From Lachnospiraceae bacterium (GTDB taxonomy: Bacteria > Bacillota > Clostridia > Lachnospirales > Lachnospiraceae): DNA of 64,000 nucleotides. Within the stretch, counting starts at the first letter, position 1, and each line of letters begins with the position of its first letter. Location: assembly GCA_022510745.1 (NCBI GenBank), contig JAFLSY010000001.1:545042-609041 (forward strand). Direction: 5' to 3'. The position numbers were made by a program, and so were the translations under genes. The notes under the pieces are model-generated. The model did not search any database. It worked only from the letters and a program-made list of their open reading frames with translations, and was not told the DNA's origin. Below, one piece after another: positions 26,417 through 35,114 of this stretch.

Positions 26417-28027
26417 ATGAAGCGGATATTAAAAGAAATCGGTTGTGTTTTGACGATTTGTTTGCTGACTGCAGCATGCGGAAATACGTCTTCTGCTCAA
26501 AATCCAGATGACTCAAGGAATGATTTGGCTTCTTCGGACACTGTTCCGGAGGAGCCTGTTCTTGTTTTGCACAGCGATTTTATTACGCAGCCAGGCAACG
26601 TGGAAAAGACTTGGGAAAAGGATTATGACAGTTCGGAATGGGCGGATGGCACGCTGATAACCATTTATGTAGGTTTTCCAAAGGATGACAGCAATCATAT
26701 ACAAATGATCGAAGAAGAAGCAAATCACTATTTGCATGAGTTGGGAAAAGAGTATTATCTGCATTTTGTAACGCCGACTATGCAGGAATTTATTGCAGGT
26801 CATGAAAGTGATGCGGACATCATAAAAAACAGGGAGGACAATACTTTTGTTGATATATACATGACTCTGGATTACAAGGCTGCTGTGGAGCAGGGTGAGG
26901 TATTAAGTATGACGGAGTATCTGCAAAGTCCTGAGGGGGAGGCACTTTATCAGTCTTTTGACGAGATGGTATGGGAGCAGCTGCGGGATAATGAAGGGGA
27001 TATCTACGGGATACCAAGCAATCCGATAGCTGCAAAAAGACTGGTATATGTATATTTTCCTCAGTTGGCGGAGTTGTTTTCCATAAATATGCAGGATTTC
27101 ACAGGAGATTTTGGAGAGCTGGAATCTCGATTTCCCGAAATGCTTGAACAGAAAGTGATTCCGATGCTGTTGTCTCCCGAGAACTGTTTACTGTTGTCTA
27201 ACTTCGGGGTAGAAACCTATGGAGATATTTTTGCGGTTCGGCATGATGGGGAAAACAGGGAAGCAGTGAATTTATTTGACAACGATGAGATTATGGGCTT
27301 TTATGAGCAGCTGGGAAGCTGGAGGGATGCGGGCTACATAACTTATTCGGGAGAATTACTGCGTAGACTTGGCTTGTCAGAGGTAGAAATACGAGAGGAA
27401 AGAGAAAAGCATCCATACGAGTATATTTTTTGGGGGGTATATGAGACAGAGCAATCATCCTTTGGGTATTTTTTTTATACCCCTAAAGAAACCATAACCG
27501 CTGCTTTTTATGTGCCGTTGGTACAGTCGTATATTACTGAGAATGTAAATGATAATATTATGGTGATTAATGTAGAAACAGAATCACCAGAGGCCTGTAA
27601 GGAACTTGTAACGCTGCTAAAAACAGATGATACCTTAAAGCGGCTGTTGTATTCCGGTATTGAAAATTATCATTATATGTGGCAGGACGGTAAAATCGTC
27701 TACGAAACAGCGGGGCTGGCGGTAGGTTTAGGCTATGAGTATAACAGGAGTTTTTTGAGTAGAGAAGAAAAAGAGAGGTTTACCGGAGAATTTGATGATA
27801 TGAATCACGGAGTAAGCTATGCTCTTTCTTACTATAGCCCCTGTGATTTTACCGGCACGGACTTAGAGGATAAATATCAGGCATGCCAAAAGCTTTTTGA
27901 AGAGAACTGGCTGGTATTTCTGGGATATTACGGTGCGGAGACAAAAGAACGCTTAAAAGAGCTGGAAAATCAGTTAGTAGAGGCAGGGTATCTGGAGTTG
28001 ATAGAGAGTATCAATGCAAATTTGTAG
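26417..28027 (+). CDS. Solute-binding-protein-like lipoprotein
   Basis: A 536-residue lipoprotein with lipobox 'LTAAC' near residue 21. It resembles an extracellular solute-binding protein ('SDADIIKNREDNTFVDIYMTLDYKAAVEQGEVLSMTEYL', then 'GDIYGIPSNP'). An open frame extends upstream to 26210, but it has no ribosome site and would bury the signal peptide, so the ATG after GGGGG at 26417 is used. It is followed by another lipoprotein and ABC transporter genes. The 26186-26416 gap shows nothing else. Confidence 0.75.
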   Translation: MKRILKEIGCVLTICLLTAACGNTSSAQNPDDSRNDLASSDTVPEEPVLVLHSDFITQPGNVEKTWEKDYDSSEWADGTLITIYVGFPKDDSNHIQMIEEEANHYLHELGKEYYLHFVTPTMQEFIAGHESDADIIKNREDNTFVDIYMTLDYKAAVEQGEVLSMTEYLQSPEGEALYQSFDEMVWEQLRDNEGDIYGIPSNPIAAKRLVYVYFPQLAELFSINMQDFTGDFGELESRFPEMLEQKVIPMLLSPENCLLLSNFGVETYGDIFAVRHDGENREAVNLFDNDEIMGFYEQLGSWRDAGYITYSGELLRRLGLSEVEIREEREKHPYEYIFWGVYETEQSSFGYFFYTPKETITAAFYVPLVQSYITENVNDNIMVINVETESPEACKELVTLLKTDDTLKRLLYSGIENYHYMWQDGKIVYETAGLAVGLGYEYNRSFLSREEKERFTGEFDDMNHGVSYALSYYSPCDFTGTDLEDKYQACQKLFEENWLVFLGYYGAETKERLKELENQLVEAGYLELIESINANL

Positions 28028-28080
28028 AAGATAAATATAAGGCGAAAGATATTTGAGTACTGATAAAAGGAGTATAGTGT

Positions 28081-29220
28081 ATGAGAAGAGTGATAGGCGG
28101 TGTGACACTGGCCCTTATCCTGCTGTTTGCAGGCTGTGGCAAACAGTCGGAAGTGACGGGGGAAACAACGGAGTTATTTTCTAGTTTTATGATTTCACAG
28201 TCCGGCGCTCTGCGGTTTGACGGCTATGGTTATCTGCACTTTTACAGTAAAGAAACGGACAGTTGGTTATATCTCTGCAATAGGCCGAGCTGTCTGCACC
28301 GCGACAGCTCCTGCGGCGCCTACTGGGGAGAAGGTTATGCGCATGCATTCTATTATGACAATAGTCTCTATGTCCTGCAGATTGCAAGTGAAGCATGGGA
28401 CGGTCGTCTGTTTCGCGCGAATCGCTACGGGGAGGAAAGGCAGGAAATTGGCAGGACAGAAAGCTTTCCGGCACCGGCTTATACGATGCAGATTGTAGGC
28501 AGCAATCTGTATTACATCGGTGAAATCTGGAGTGACGATCAGAATGAGGAAACGAGAGTGCTATGTAGAGTAAGCTTAAAGGACGGAAGTTATGATAGTC
28601 TTCCGCAGCCGGATACGGGGTATTCGGTAGAGTCATTTCAAGAATATGCGGTCACAGATGAGTATTTGTATTATATGTACATAGTCAGTGATATTGATAT
28701 CAATGATTTTATAGATTGGGATACAGGTGAATTTACTGATGAGTCTTGGAAGGAGATTGTCTATGCCACACAGCTTTATCGGATGGATCGCAAAACAGAA
28801 GTATTTGAACTGGTATTTGAGAGAAAAACGGTAGGGGCGGTTCCTCACATGGTAGAAATTCTCAAAAACCGGGATGAACAGTTCTTGCTTGTACTGGATA
28901 ATCAAGTGGTGGAGTATGATTCGAATACAGGGGAAACGACCCTTCTTCTGGACATGGAGGCAGTTGCTGCGGAGGGATGGTCTAATATGAGGCCGGTGGG
29001 GGATCTGTGGGTTGTTAACATGAGCCATAGTCAGTTCATTCTTCTTGAGGATTGGAAGGAAATCGACCGTTTTGAAGGTTCCGCGGAAGCATATTACCAG
29101 GTGTTAGGCATGTCCGATGAGGTAGTTTACTTTGTAGGAAACAATGGACTGAGCTATATGGACTATGAGGATATGCTGAATGGTGATTATGTGATTCATG
29201 ATGTTAATGGATATTGGTAA
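28081..29220 (+). CDS. Hypothetical lipoprotein, propeller-like
   Basis: A 379-residue lipoprotein with lipobox 'LFAGC' near residue 19. Repeating strands with Tyr and Gly ('FDGYGYLHFYSKETDSWLYLCN', 'YYDNSLYVLQI', 'GSNLYYIGEI', 'DEYLYYMYIV') suggest a beta-propeller. A 'CNRPSCLHRDSSC' segment near residue 60 could bind metal or form disulfides. The Shine-Dalgarno is AAAAGGAG. It lies between the solute-binding-like lipoprotein and the ABC permease gene, and the four are probably one operon. Confidence 0.65.
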   Translation: MRRVIGGVTLALILLFAGCGKQSEVTGETTELFSSFMISQSGALRFDGYGYLHFYSKETDSWLYLCNRPSCLHRDSSCGAYWGEGYAHAFYYDNSLYVLQIASEAWDGRLFRANRYGEERQEIGRTESFPAPAYTMQIVGSNLYYIGEIWSDDQNEETRVLCRVSLKDGSYDSLPQPDTGYSVESFQEYAVTDEYLYYMYIVSDIDINDFIDWDTGEFTDESWKEIVYATQLYRMDRKTEVFELVFERKTVGAVPHMVEILKNRDEQFLLVLDNQVVEYDSNTGETTLLLDMEAVAAEGWSNMRPVGDLWVVNMSHSQFILLEDWKEIDRFEGSAEAYYQVLGMSDEVVYFVGNNGLSYMDYEDMLNGDYVIHDVNGYW

Positions 29221-29261
29221 GAGTAGGCTATTTTGATATGACAAATCACGGAGGTGGCTGT

Positions 29262-31619
29262 TTGAGACTTGCAAGACGGGAATTTCATAGGGTCTTCAGT
29301 AGAAGATGGATGCTTCTATGGTTCTTTCTGCTCTTGGGGCTGGGACTTTGGGTCAGCGCTATCCGGACGAATCAGCAGTTTCAGAAATTGGGTGTTAGTC
29401 TGGAGAGTTACATAAAAACAGCCGGGCTATATGAAGGAATGCCGCTTGAACAGGCTGTAGAGCAGCTGGAGATGCAGTATGAGGAGACAATGCAGTTGTT
29501 CTCTGTGAGCATGGGATATCAACAAGGTTTTTTTTCGGAAGAGGAGACGGTACAGTTTCTTAAGGATATAGGATACGCAGAGACGGATTTGGAAGCCTTA
29601 GATGTCGGAGAGATTAGCACTGAGCGTATTACTATGGGCTTGGTACTTAGGGAAATGGTCATAGTATCAGAATATGATAGCCGGCTGAAAGAATTGCAGC
29701 AGGGAAGTTCCGGACTCTCAGGGATTACTTTGTTTGAGGGGGATCCTTATGTAGCGAGAGTTAGGGAAAAGGCGAAGAGAGATTATAGCAGCCTCTCAGT
29801 TAGTGTGGATAGCTGGCACCATAATACTGCCGTACGGATATTTTTTAAGAATCGCGTGATGGATGGTTTCGGCTTTCTGTTCTTACTGACGGTTGTGCTG
29901 CTTATGTATACCGATGAGAGAGAAAAGGGTTATACCATGCTGATCAGCACCACAGCAAGAGGCAGGGAAAAGTTCTGGTTTGGTAAGTCTATAGTCCTGT
30001 TTGGCACCACGGTGTTTGTGACAATGATTTATGAGAGCGCACTACTATTGTATTATGTGACGCAGACAGGAGATGTTTCATGGGGACTTCCTGTTCAGTT
30101 TATGGTGGAATTTGGTTCTTGTCCGCAAAATCTCATGATTTGGCAAGCAGTGCTGTTAAGCGTGTTGCTTAAAATTATACTTTCATATATGCTCTTACTG
30201 ACTATCTCTGCGATAGCCTGTTTGGTGAAAAAAAATATATATTTATTGAGCGGAACGGCAGTGGTATGCATGTTGGCGGCGCTATGGATTCAAAAAAGCG
30301 GTGTTAATTCACGGGCAGGATGGCTTACTTGCCTAAATCCACTTTTATTTTCCGACGGGGCAGAGCTGTTGTTAGGCTATCAGTCTTTCTCGTTTTTTGG
30401 TTATCCACTGGACAGAGTATGGATAGTAGCCACGACATCAATGCTAATGCTCGTACTGGCAAATGTTACCGGAAGTCGTCTCTATGGAAAGGCCATTAGG
30501 ACTGTGCTATGGCGGTTCCCTGTATGTAGGATCGGACAAGCACGTAAAGCGTTAGAGGAAAAATTGCGCATAAGGAAAGCACCGATGTTTGTGTTGGAAT
30601 TAAAAAAACTATTGTTGTCGGGAAAACTGTTTTTTCCCTTGTTGGGAATTGCTCTTTTCGGTATGGTATATTATCTTTCCTTACCGGAGATTAGTCTTTC
30701 TCCTCAGGCACACTATTATCAGGAGTACATGTGGCAGCTGAACGGGCCTTTAACGGATGAGAAGGAGAAGTTTTTGGAGCAGGAAAGAGTTTTCTTTTTG
30801 AACTTGGAGGAACTGCAGATATTACTTCAAGAACAGGACGATCCCGTGCTGCGTAACTACATTGAAAGTATGCTGATTAAGAAAGCTGCTTTTGAACAGG
30901 TGGAAGAGCAGTATTACCGGATTGTGGATCGGGATTCGGACGGTGTTTTTTTATATGAGACCGGATATCTGTATCTTTTAGGAGTAAACCATGATAGGCA
31001 AAGCGACATAGGGATTCTGGTGATAACGATTATTCTGTCCATATTTATTCCCTGCTTTTGCTGGGTTGAATATAGGAGGGGAGCGGCAGAACTTGTGAGG
31101 ACTACGGCTTACGGGCGCAGTCGGTTGAGGGCAATGCAGTATGGGGTATATTTATTTCTGGCGACGTTGATGGTATCCTGCATTTACGGCGGGGACACAA
31201 TGCGCTTTCTGCGACAGTTTGGTTTTTACGGTTTAAATGAGGGGTTGGATAATCTGGAGGTGTTCAGTCAGGCTCTGCCGGACTGGAGTTTGGGAACTGT
31301 GTTATTTTTCATATGGTTTCTGCGGTTTGTGGGAGTCGCATTTGCGGTACTCATTGTTGTTTCGGTAATGCATACTTGTAAGGACTATCTGAAGACGGTT
31401 CTAACCTGTAGTATCGTAATTGCATTGCCCTGTTTTTTATATTTGCTTGGCTTTTCTTTTCTTAAAGGGTATTTTTTAAATTCACTGTTATGGGGGAATG
31501 AGATACTGCTTTTATGGAGAGATGGGAATGTGGTAACACTATTTGTTATTTTGCTTCAGGGAAGTAGTTGTCTTTTTGTATGCGGTGCTATGATGAAGAA
31601 GGAGGCAAAGCGGCGATGA
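29262..31619 (+). CDS. ABC transporter permease (large, unusual)
   Basis: A 785-residue membrane protein. The TTG at 29262 is chosen because GGAGGTGG lies 6-7 bases upstream. The frame opens further to 29214 without a site. It has two similar halves, each with an N-terminal membrane anchor, a long extracellular loop ('EGMPLEQAVEQLEMQYEETM' in the first; 'LNGPLTDEKEKFLEQERVFFLNLEELQILLQ' in the second) and about six membrane segments, like ABC-2/ABC-3-type export permeases fused in tandem. The ATPase gene overlaps its stop (ATGA). Confidence 0.7.
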   Translation: MRLARREFHRVFSRRWMLLWFFLLLGLGLWVSAIRTNQQFQKLGVSLESYIKTAGLYEGMPLEQAVEQLEMQYEETMQLFSVSMGYQQGFFSEEETVQFLKDIGYAETDLEALDVGEISTERITMGLVLREMVIVSEYDSRLKELQQGSSGLSGITLFEGDPYVARVREKAKRDYSSLSVSVDSWHHNTAVRIFFKNRVMDGFGFLFLLTVVLLMYTDEREKGYTMLISTTARGREKFWFGKSIVLFGTTVFVTMIYESALLLYYVTQTGDVSWGLPVQFMVEFGSCPQNLMIWQAVLLSVLLKIILSYMLLLTISAIACLVKKNIYLLSGTAVVCMLAALWIQKSGVNSRAGWLTCLNPLLFSDGAELLLGYQSFSFFGYPLDRVWIVATTSMLMLVLANVTGSRLYGKAIRTVLWRFPVCRIGQARKALEEKLRIRKAPMFVLELKKLLLSGKLFFPLLGIALFGMVYYLSLPEISLSPQAHYYQEYMWQLNGPLTDEKEKFLEQERVFFLNLEELQILLQEQDDPVLRNYIESMLIKKAAFEQVEEQYYRIVDRDSDGVFLYETGYLYLLGVNHDRQSDIGILVITIILSIFIPCFCWVEYRRGAAELVRTTAYGRSRLRAMQYGVYLFLATLMVSCIYGGDTMRFLRQFGFYGLNEGLDNLEVFSQALPDWSLGTVLFFIWFLRFVGVAFAVLIVVSVMHTCKDYLKTVLTCSIVIALPCFLYLLGFSFLKGYFLNSLLWGNEILLLWRDGNVVTLFVILLQGSSCLFVCGAMMKKEAKRR

Positions 31620-32377
31620 AGCTGGAAGTAAAATCGGTATCCTTTGGCTATGGAAATACAAATGTGATAGAAGATTTGAATTTGGAATTAACACCGGGAG
31701 TGTACGGTCTTTTAGGACCAAACGGTGCAGGGAAGAGTACGTTGATTTCATTGTTGGTGAACAACCGGCTGCCGGGAAGCGGTGAGATTCTTTGGGACGA
31801 TGAAAAAATTGCAGAACTGGGAGAGGCTTACCGTCTGCTGATTGGCTATAAGCCTCAGCAGCAGACAATCTATCCGGAATTTAGAGTGGATGAATTTATG
31901 TACTATATGGCGGAGTTAAAAAGATTGCCAAAAGGAGAGCAGGATGGACAGATTAAGGAGTTACTGCAATATTTAAATTTAATGGAGCATCGCAGAAAAC
32001 GAATGCGTGCTCTTTCAGGCGGCATGCTGCAACGTGCCTTGTTTGCCCAAGCGCTGTTAGGAAACCCCTCCCTGTTAATTTTGGATGAACCCACGGCAGG
32101 ACTGGATCCACTAGAACGAATCAATATGAGGAAGTTGATCAGGGAGACAGCGGGTGAGCGGATTGTACTCCTTGCTACACATGTTATTGAAGACATTGGC
32201 TCCATTGCAAAAGAAATCCTGTTTATGAACCAGGGAAAAATCTTGTTAAAAGGGAATATGGAGACCTTGCGGGAGTATTACGAGGCAGGAAAGCTTGAAG
32301 GGCGGATGAATGGTGTGGAGATGCAGGATGAGGTAATGGTATTGGAAAATCTGTTTTATGATTTGTTTCATCGCTAA
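31616..32377 (+). CDS. ABC transporter ATP-binding protein
   Basis: A 253-residue ABC ATPase: Walker A 'GPNGAGKST', signature 'ALSGGMLQR', Walker B 'LLILDEPTAGLDP', switch His in 'LLATHVIED'. The Q-loop is in 'GYKPQQQTIYPEF'. The start at 31616 has a GAAGGAGG site and overlaps the permease stop by four bases. It powers the neighbouring permease, probably for export. Confidence 0.92.
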   Translation: MKLEVKSVSFGYGNTNVIEDLNLELTPGVYGLLGPNGAGKSTLISLLVNNRLPGSGEILWDDEKIAELGEAYRLLIGYKPQQQTIYPEFRVDEFMYYMAELKRLPKGEQDGQIKELLQYLNLMEHRRKRMRALSGGMLQRALFAQALLGNPSLLILDEPTAGLDPLERINMRKLIRETAGERIVLLATHVIEDIGSIAKEILFMNQGKILLKGNMETLREYYEAGKLEGRMNGVEMQDEVMVLENLFYDLFHR

Positions 32378-32386
32378 TTTCAAACA

Positions 32387-32415
32387 TTGCAAAATTTCGC
32401 CTTTAATGCTACAAT
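32387..32415 (+). promoter_or_regulatory. Sigma-A promoter for the DegV gene
   Basis: TTGCAA (32387-32392), 17 bases, TACAAT (32410-32415), 35 bases before the ATG at 32450. Confidence 0.7.
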
Positions 32416-32449
32416 ATTATGGTAATATCTGGATTGGAGGCGTTAAGAA

Positions 32450-33331
32450 ATGGCTGATTTTAAGATTGTAACGGATTCTACGGCTGATTTACCAGCCGAT
32501 TATTTAAAAGAACACGATGTAGCCTGTATGAACATGAGTTATATGCTGGATGGGGAAACCTACAGCGGAGATACGGGCAGGGAACTGCCCTGGAAGGATT
32601 TTTACAGAATGATGCGGGAAGAGGGGAAGATGCCTTCCACTTCTCAGATCAATCCGGAAGAGATCCGAGGACATTTTGAAGAGTATATCAAAGATGGCTA
32701 TAAGGAAATTTTGTATCTGGCTTTTTCCTCCGGCTTAAGCGGTACCTGCAGCAGCGGAAGAATAGCAGCGGAAGATGTTATGGAAGAACATCCTGAGGTA
32801 AAGATAATTGTTGTAGATTCCCTGTGTGCTTCTATGGGGGAAGGACTATTTGTACATCGTGCGCTGGAACTGAAAAAGGCAGGAAAGAGTATGCAGGAAA
32901 CGGCAGATTGGCTGAATGCCAATATTCAGAATTTTGTGCATGTCTTTACCGTGGACGATCTCAATCATCTTCACAGGGGCGGCAGAGTTTCCAAGACGAC
33001 GGCAGTGATCGGCACGCTGGCAGGTATTAAGCCCATTCTACATGTGGATAAAGAGGGACATCTGATCGCTATCGATAAGGTGCGCGGCAGAAAGAAATCC
33101 CTGTTAAAGCTGGTGGACTATATGGAGACCCATATGGGCTCCAGAAAAGAAGATAACGATATTGTTTTCATCAGCCATGGGGATGCTTTAGAGGATGCAG
33201 AGTTTGTTGCAGAACAGATAAAAGAGCGGTTTGGCATTGATAAGTTTTTGATCAGTCATATCGGTCCGACGGTGGGTACACATTCCGGACCGGGTACCAT
33301 CGCCCTGTTTTTTATGGGAGAAGAAAGATAG
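32450..33331 (+). CDS. DegV-family fatty-acid-binding protein
   Basis: A 293-residue DegV protein. 'FKIVTDSTADLPADYLKEH' and 'SGTYKEILYLAFSSGLSGTCSS'-like motifs and the C-terminal 'HIGPTVGTHSGPGTIALFF' are diagnostic. DegV/FakB-type proteins bind fatty acids and present them to the FakA kinase. Whether this one is a FakB cannot be told, as FakA is absent here. It is monocistronic, with its own promoter and terminator. Confidence 0.9.
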   Translation: MADFKIVTDSTADLPADYLKEHDVACMNMSYMLDGETYSGDTGRELPWKDFYRMMREEGKMPSTSQINPEEIRGHFEEYIKDGYKEILYLAFSSGLSGTCSSGRIAAEDVMEEHPEVKIIVVDSLCASMGEGLFVHRALELKKAGKSMQETADWLNANIQNFVHVFTVDDLNHLHRGGRVSKTTAVIGTLAGIKPILHVDKEGHLIAIDKVRGRKKSLLKLVDYMETHMGSRKEDNDIVFISHGDALEDAEFVAEQIKERFGIDKFLISHIGPTVGTHSGPGTIALFFMGEER

Positions 33332-33362
33332 ACCGGACGAAACATATTTGCATAAACAATTA

Positions 33363-33398
33363 CGGCACATTCCATAATTTCGGAATGTGCCGCTTTTT
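33363..33398. terminator. Bidirectional terminator between degV and ppa
   Basis: An 11-bp stem (33363-33373 with 33382-33392) followed by T6 on the plus strand. The two converging genes both end here. Confidence 0.85.
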
Positions 33399-33949
33399 TA
33401 CCAGCTTCTGATGAACTTATCAATATAATTATCCAGACAGTGTTCGATTACCCGAATGGCCTCTTCCCTGTTTCCCTGTTCGTTGACATCGGTAGTTTTA
33501 TTTTCCAATGCTTTGTAAATGGAAAAGAAATGCTCCATTTCCTGCACCACATGAGCGGGCAGTTCGGAGATATCGTGATAGTTGTTATATGTAGGGTCGT
33601 TAAAGGGAACCGCAATGATTTTTTCATCCTTTTTGCCACTGTCTAACATGGAGATAACGCCGATAGGATAGGCCCTGACTAATGTTAACGGTGATACCGG
33701 TTCCGAGCAGAGCAACAGTACATCCAAGGGATCTCCATCATCACCGTAGGTTCTGGGAATAAAGCCGTAATTGGCGGGGTAGTGAGTAGAGGTATACAGG
33801 ATACGGTCCAAAATAATGAAGCCGGTTTCCTTATCCAGTTCATATTTATTCTTGCTGCCTTTTGGGATTTCAATCACACAGATGAAATCCGTAGGAGTAA
33901 CCCTTTTCACATTTATATTGTGCCAGATACTTGCGTTCATATTGTTCAT
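33398..33949 (-). CDS. ppa: Inorganic pyrophosphatase
   Basis: A 183-residue family I soluble pyrophosphatase, hydrolysing PPi to drive biosynthesis. Motifs 'EIPKGSKNKYELDKETG', 'YPANYGFIPRTYGDDGDPLDVLLL' and 'DEKIIAVPFND' contain the metal-binding acidic residues and the catalytic Lys/Tyr set. It converges with degV and is separated by more than 200 bases from the next gene on the other strand. Confidence 0.95.
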   Translation of the reverse strand: MNNMNASIWHNINVKRVTPTDFICVIEIPKGSKNKYELDKETGFIILDRILYTSTHYPANYGFIPRTYGDDGDPLDVLLLCSEPVSPLTLVRAYPIGVISMLDSGKKDEKIIAVPFNDPTYNNYHDISELPAHVVQEMEHFFSIYKALENKTTDVNEQGNREEAIRVIEHCLDNYIDKFIRSW

Positions 33950-34092
33950 ATCATGCCTCCATGCTGCCGTAGAAACGGTATTTCTTTATAAAAATCCTAA
34001 AGTAATTATAGCATTTTCATACGGGTTGTAAATATGAAAATTGAGAATGAGAGAAGAATGTGGAATAAAGTTGTGGAGAATAAATATTTATG

Positions 34093-34121
34093 TTGAACAT
34101 TGTCTGAATAAAGGCTATAAT
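34093..34121 (+). promoter_or_regulatory. Sigma-A promoter for the TPR/YD-like repeat gene
   Basis: TTGAAC (34093-34098), 17 bases, TATAAT (34116-34121), about 50 bases before the ATG. Confidence 0.75.
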
Positions 34122-34172
34122 GAGGAACACAAATTAAGAATATGTTTTGTATATGAAAAATGAGAGAATACC

Positions 34173-35075
34173 ATGAAAAAATCACCCGAACTCATAATCG
34201 GAACTGCAGCGAGTGCAATGATACTGGTGATAGCTATTATTGCCATGATCATAGCGTCCGTAAGAGGAAGAACCAATGATTATAACAAACACATGGAACT
34301 GGCGCAGCATTTTCTTGGCGAATTACAGTACGAGAAAGCCATTGTGGAATATGAAGCGGCAATCGCAATAGTGCCGAACAATGAGGAGATATATCTGTCG
34401 CTGGCAAAAGTTTACATAGAATCAGGGAATTATGAAGCTGCGGTTGCAATCTTAGAGAGGGGTGTAGAGAAAGCAGGTCTGGAGGTAGTAACTGTTTATC
34501 CGGATAATGAAAAAGAAGATGATGAGGTAGTACAGAGTGAAAATAAGCCGGATGACTCTGTTAGGATAACGGGAAGGGAGAATGCGGATAAACAAGTACA
34601 AGGGGGAATCAATGGATCGAGAAAAGAAATATATTATAGGGATGATGGGAGTTATAGTATTTATGAATATGATACCAATGGAGATCGCGTAAAGTCTACT
34701 CATTATTTAGAAGACGGAACGATTGTCGAATATTGGGTATATGAATATGACGGTAACGGAAATCTTGTACAGGAAACCTATTATTTGGCAGACGGATCGA
34801 TTGTTGGCTATTGGATATATGAATATGATGACAATGGATATAGGGTACAAATGACCTATTATAATCCGGATGAAACGATTGGTTATTATAGTATATATGA
34901 ATATGATGAGAATGGAAACAGAGTAAAAGTAATCGGGTATAATGCGGATGGAACGATGATCAGCATAGATGAATATGATGAAAACGGAAACAGAGTAAAA
35001 ACAACTTGGTATAATGCAGATGGAACGATAGATAATTATCATGTATATGATAATGATACCCCCGGAGAAGAGTAA
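34173..35075 (+). CDS. Membrane-anchored TPR protein with YD-like repeats
   Basis: A 300-residue protein with an N-terminal membrane anchor (residues 9-29), two TPR units (residues 38-110, 'GELQYEKAIVEYEAAIAIVPNNEEIYLSLAKVY' type), a charged linker, and then about six tandem 20-23-residue repeats with core 'YEYDxNGxRVKxTxYxxDGTI'. These resemble YD or MORN-like wall-associated repeats. The C-terminal half is very acidic and Tyr-rich and probably lies outside the membrane. It is monocistronic. Function unknown. Confidence 0.7.
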   Translation: MKKSPELIIGTAASAMILVIAIIAMIIASVRGRTNDYNKHMELAQHFLGELQYEKAIVEYEAAIAIVPNNEEIYLSLAKVYIESGNYEAAVAILERGVEKAGLEVVTVYPDNEKEDDEVVQSENKPDDSVRITGRENADKQVQGGINGSRKEIYYRDDGSYSIYEYDTNGDRVKSTHYLEDGTIVEYWVYEYDGNGNLVQETYYLADGSIVGYWIYEYDDNGYRVQMTYYNPDETIGYYSIYEYDENGNRVKVIGYNADGTMISIDEYDENGNRVKTTWYNADGTIDNYHVYDNDTPGEE

Positions 35076-35095
35076 TACTTCCGGGGGTTATTCCT
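35052..35095. terminator. Hairpin between converging genes
   Basis: ACCCCCGGA (35058-35066) pairs with TCCGGGGGT (35080-35088). The left arm lies inside the last codons of the upstream gene. There is little T tail on the plus strand, so terminator strength is unsure. Confidence 0.45.
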
Positions 35096-35114
35096 GCAAT
35101 AGCATTAACTTTTC

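Noticed and set aside
34452..35042. Reverse-strand open frames rich in Ile/Tyr across the YD-like repeats
   Set aside because: Shadow of the repeated plus-strand gene; the apparent repeats and hydrophobicity come from the complement of the repeat codons.
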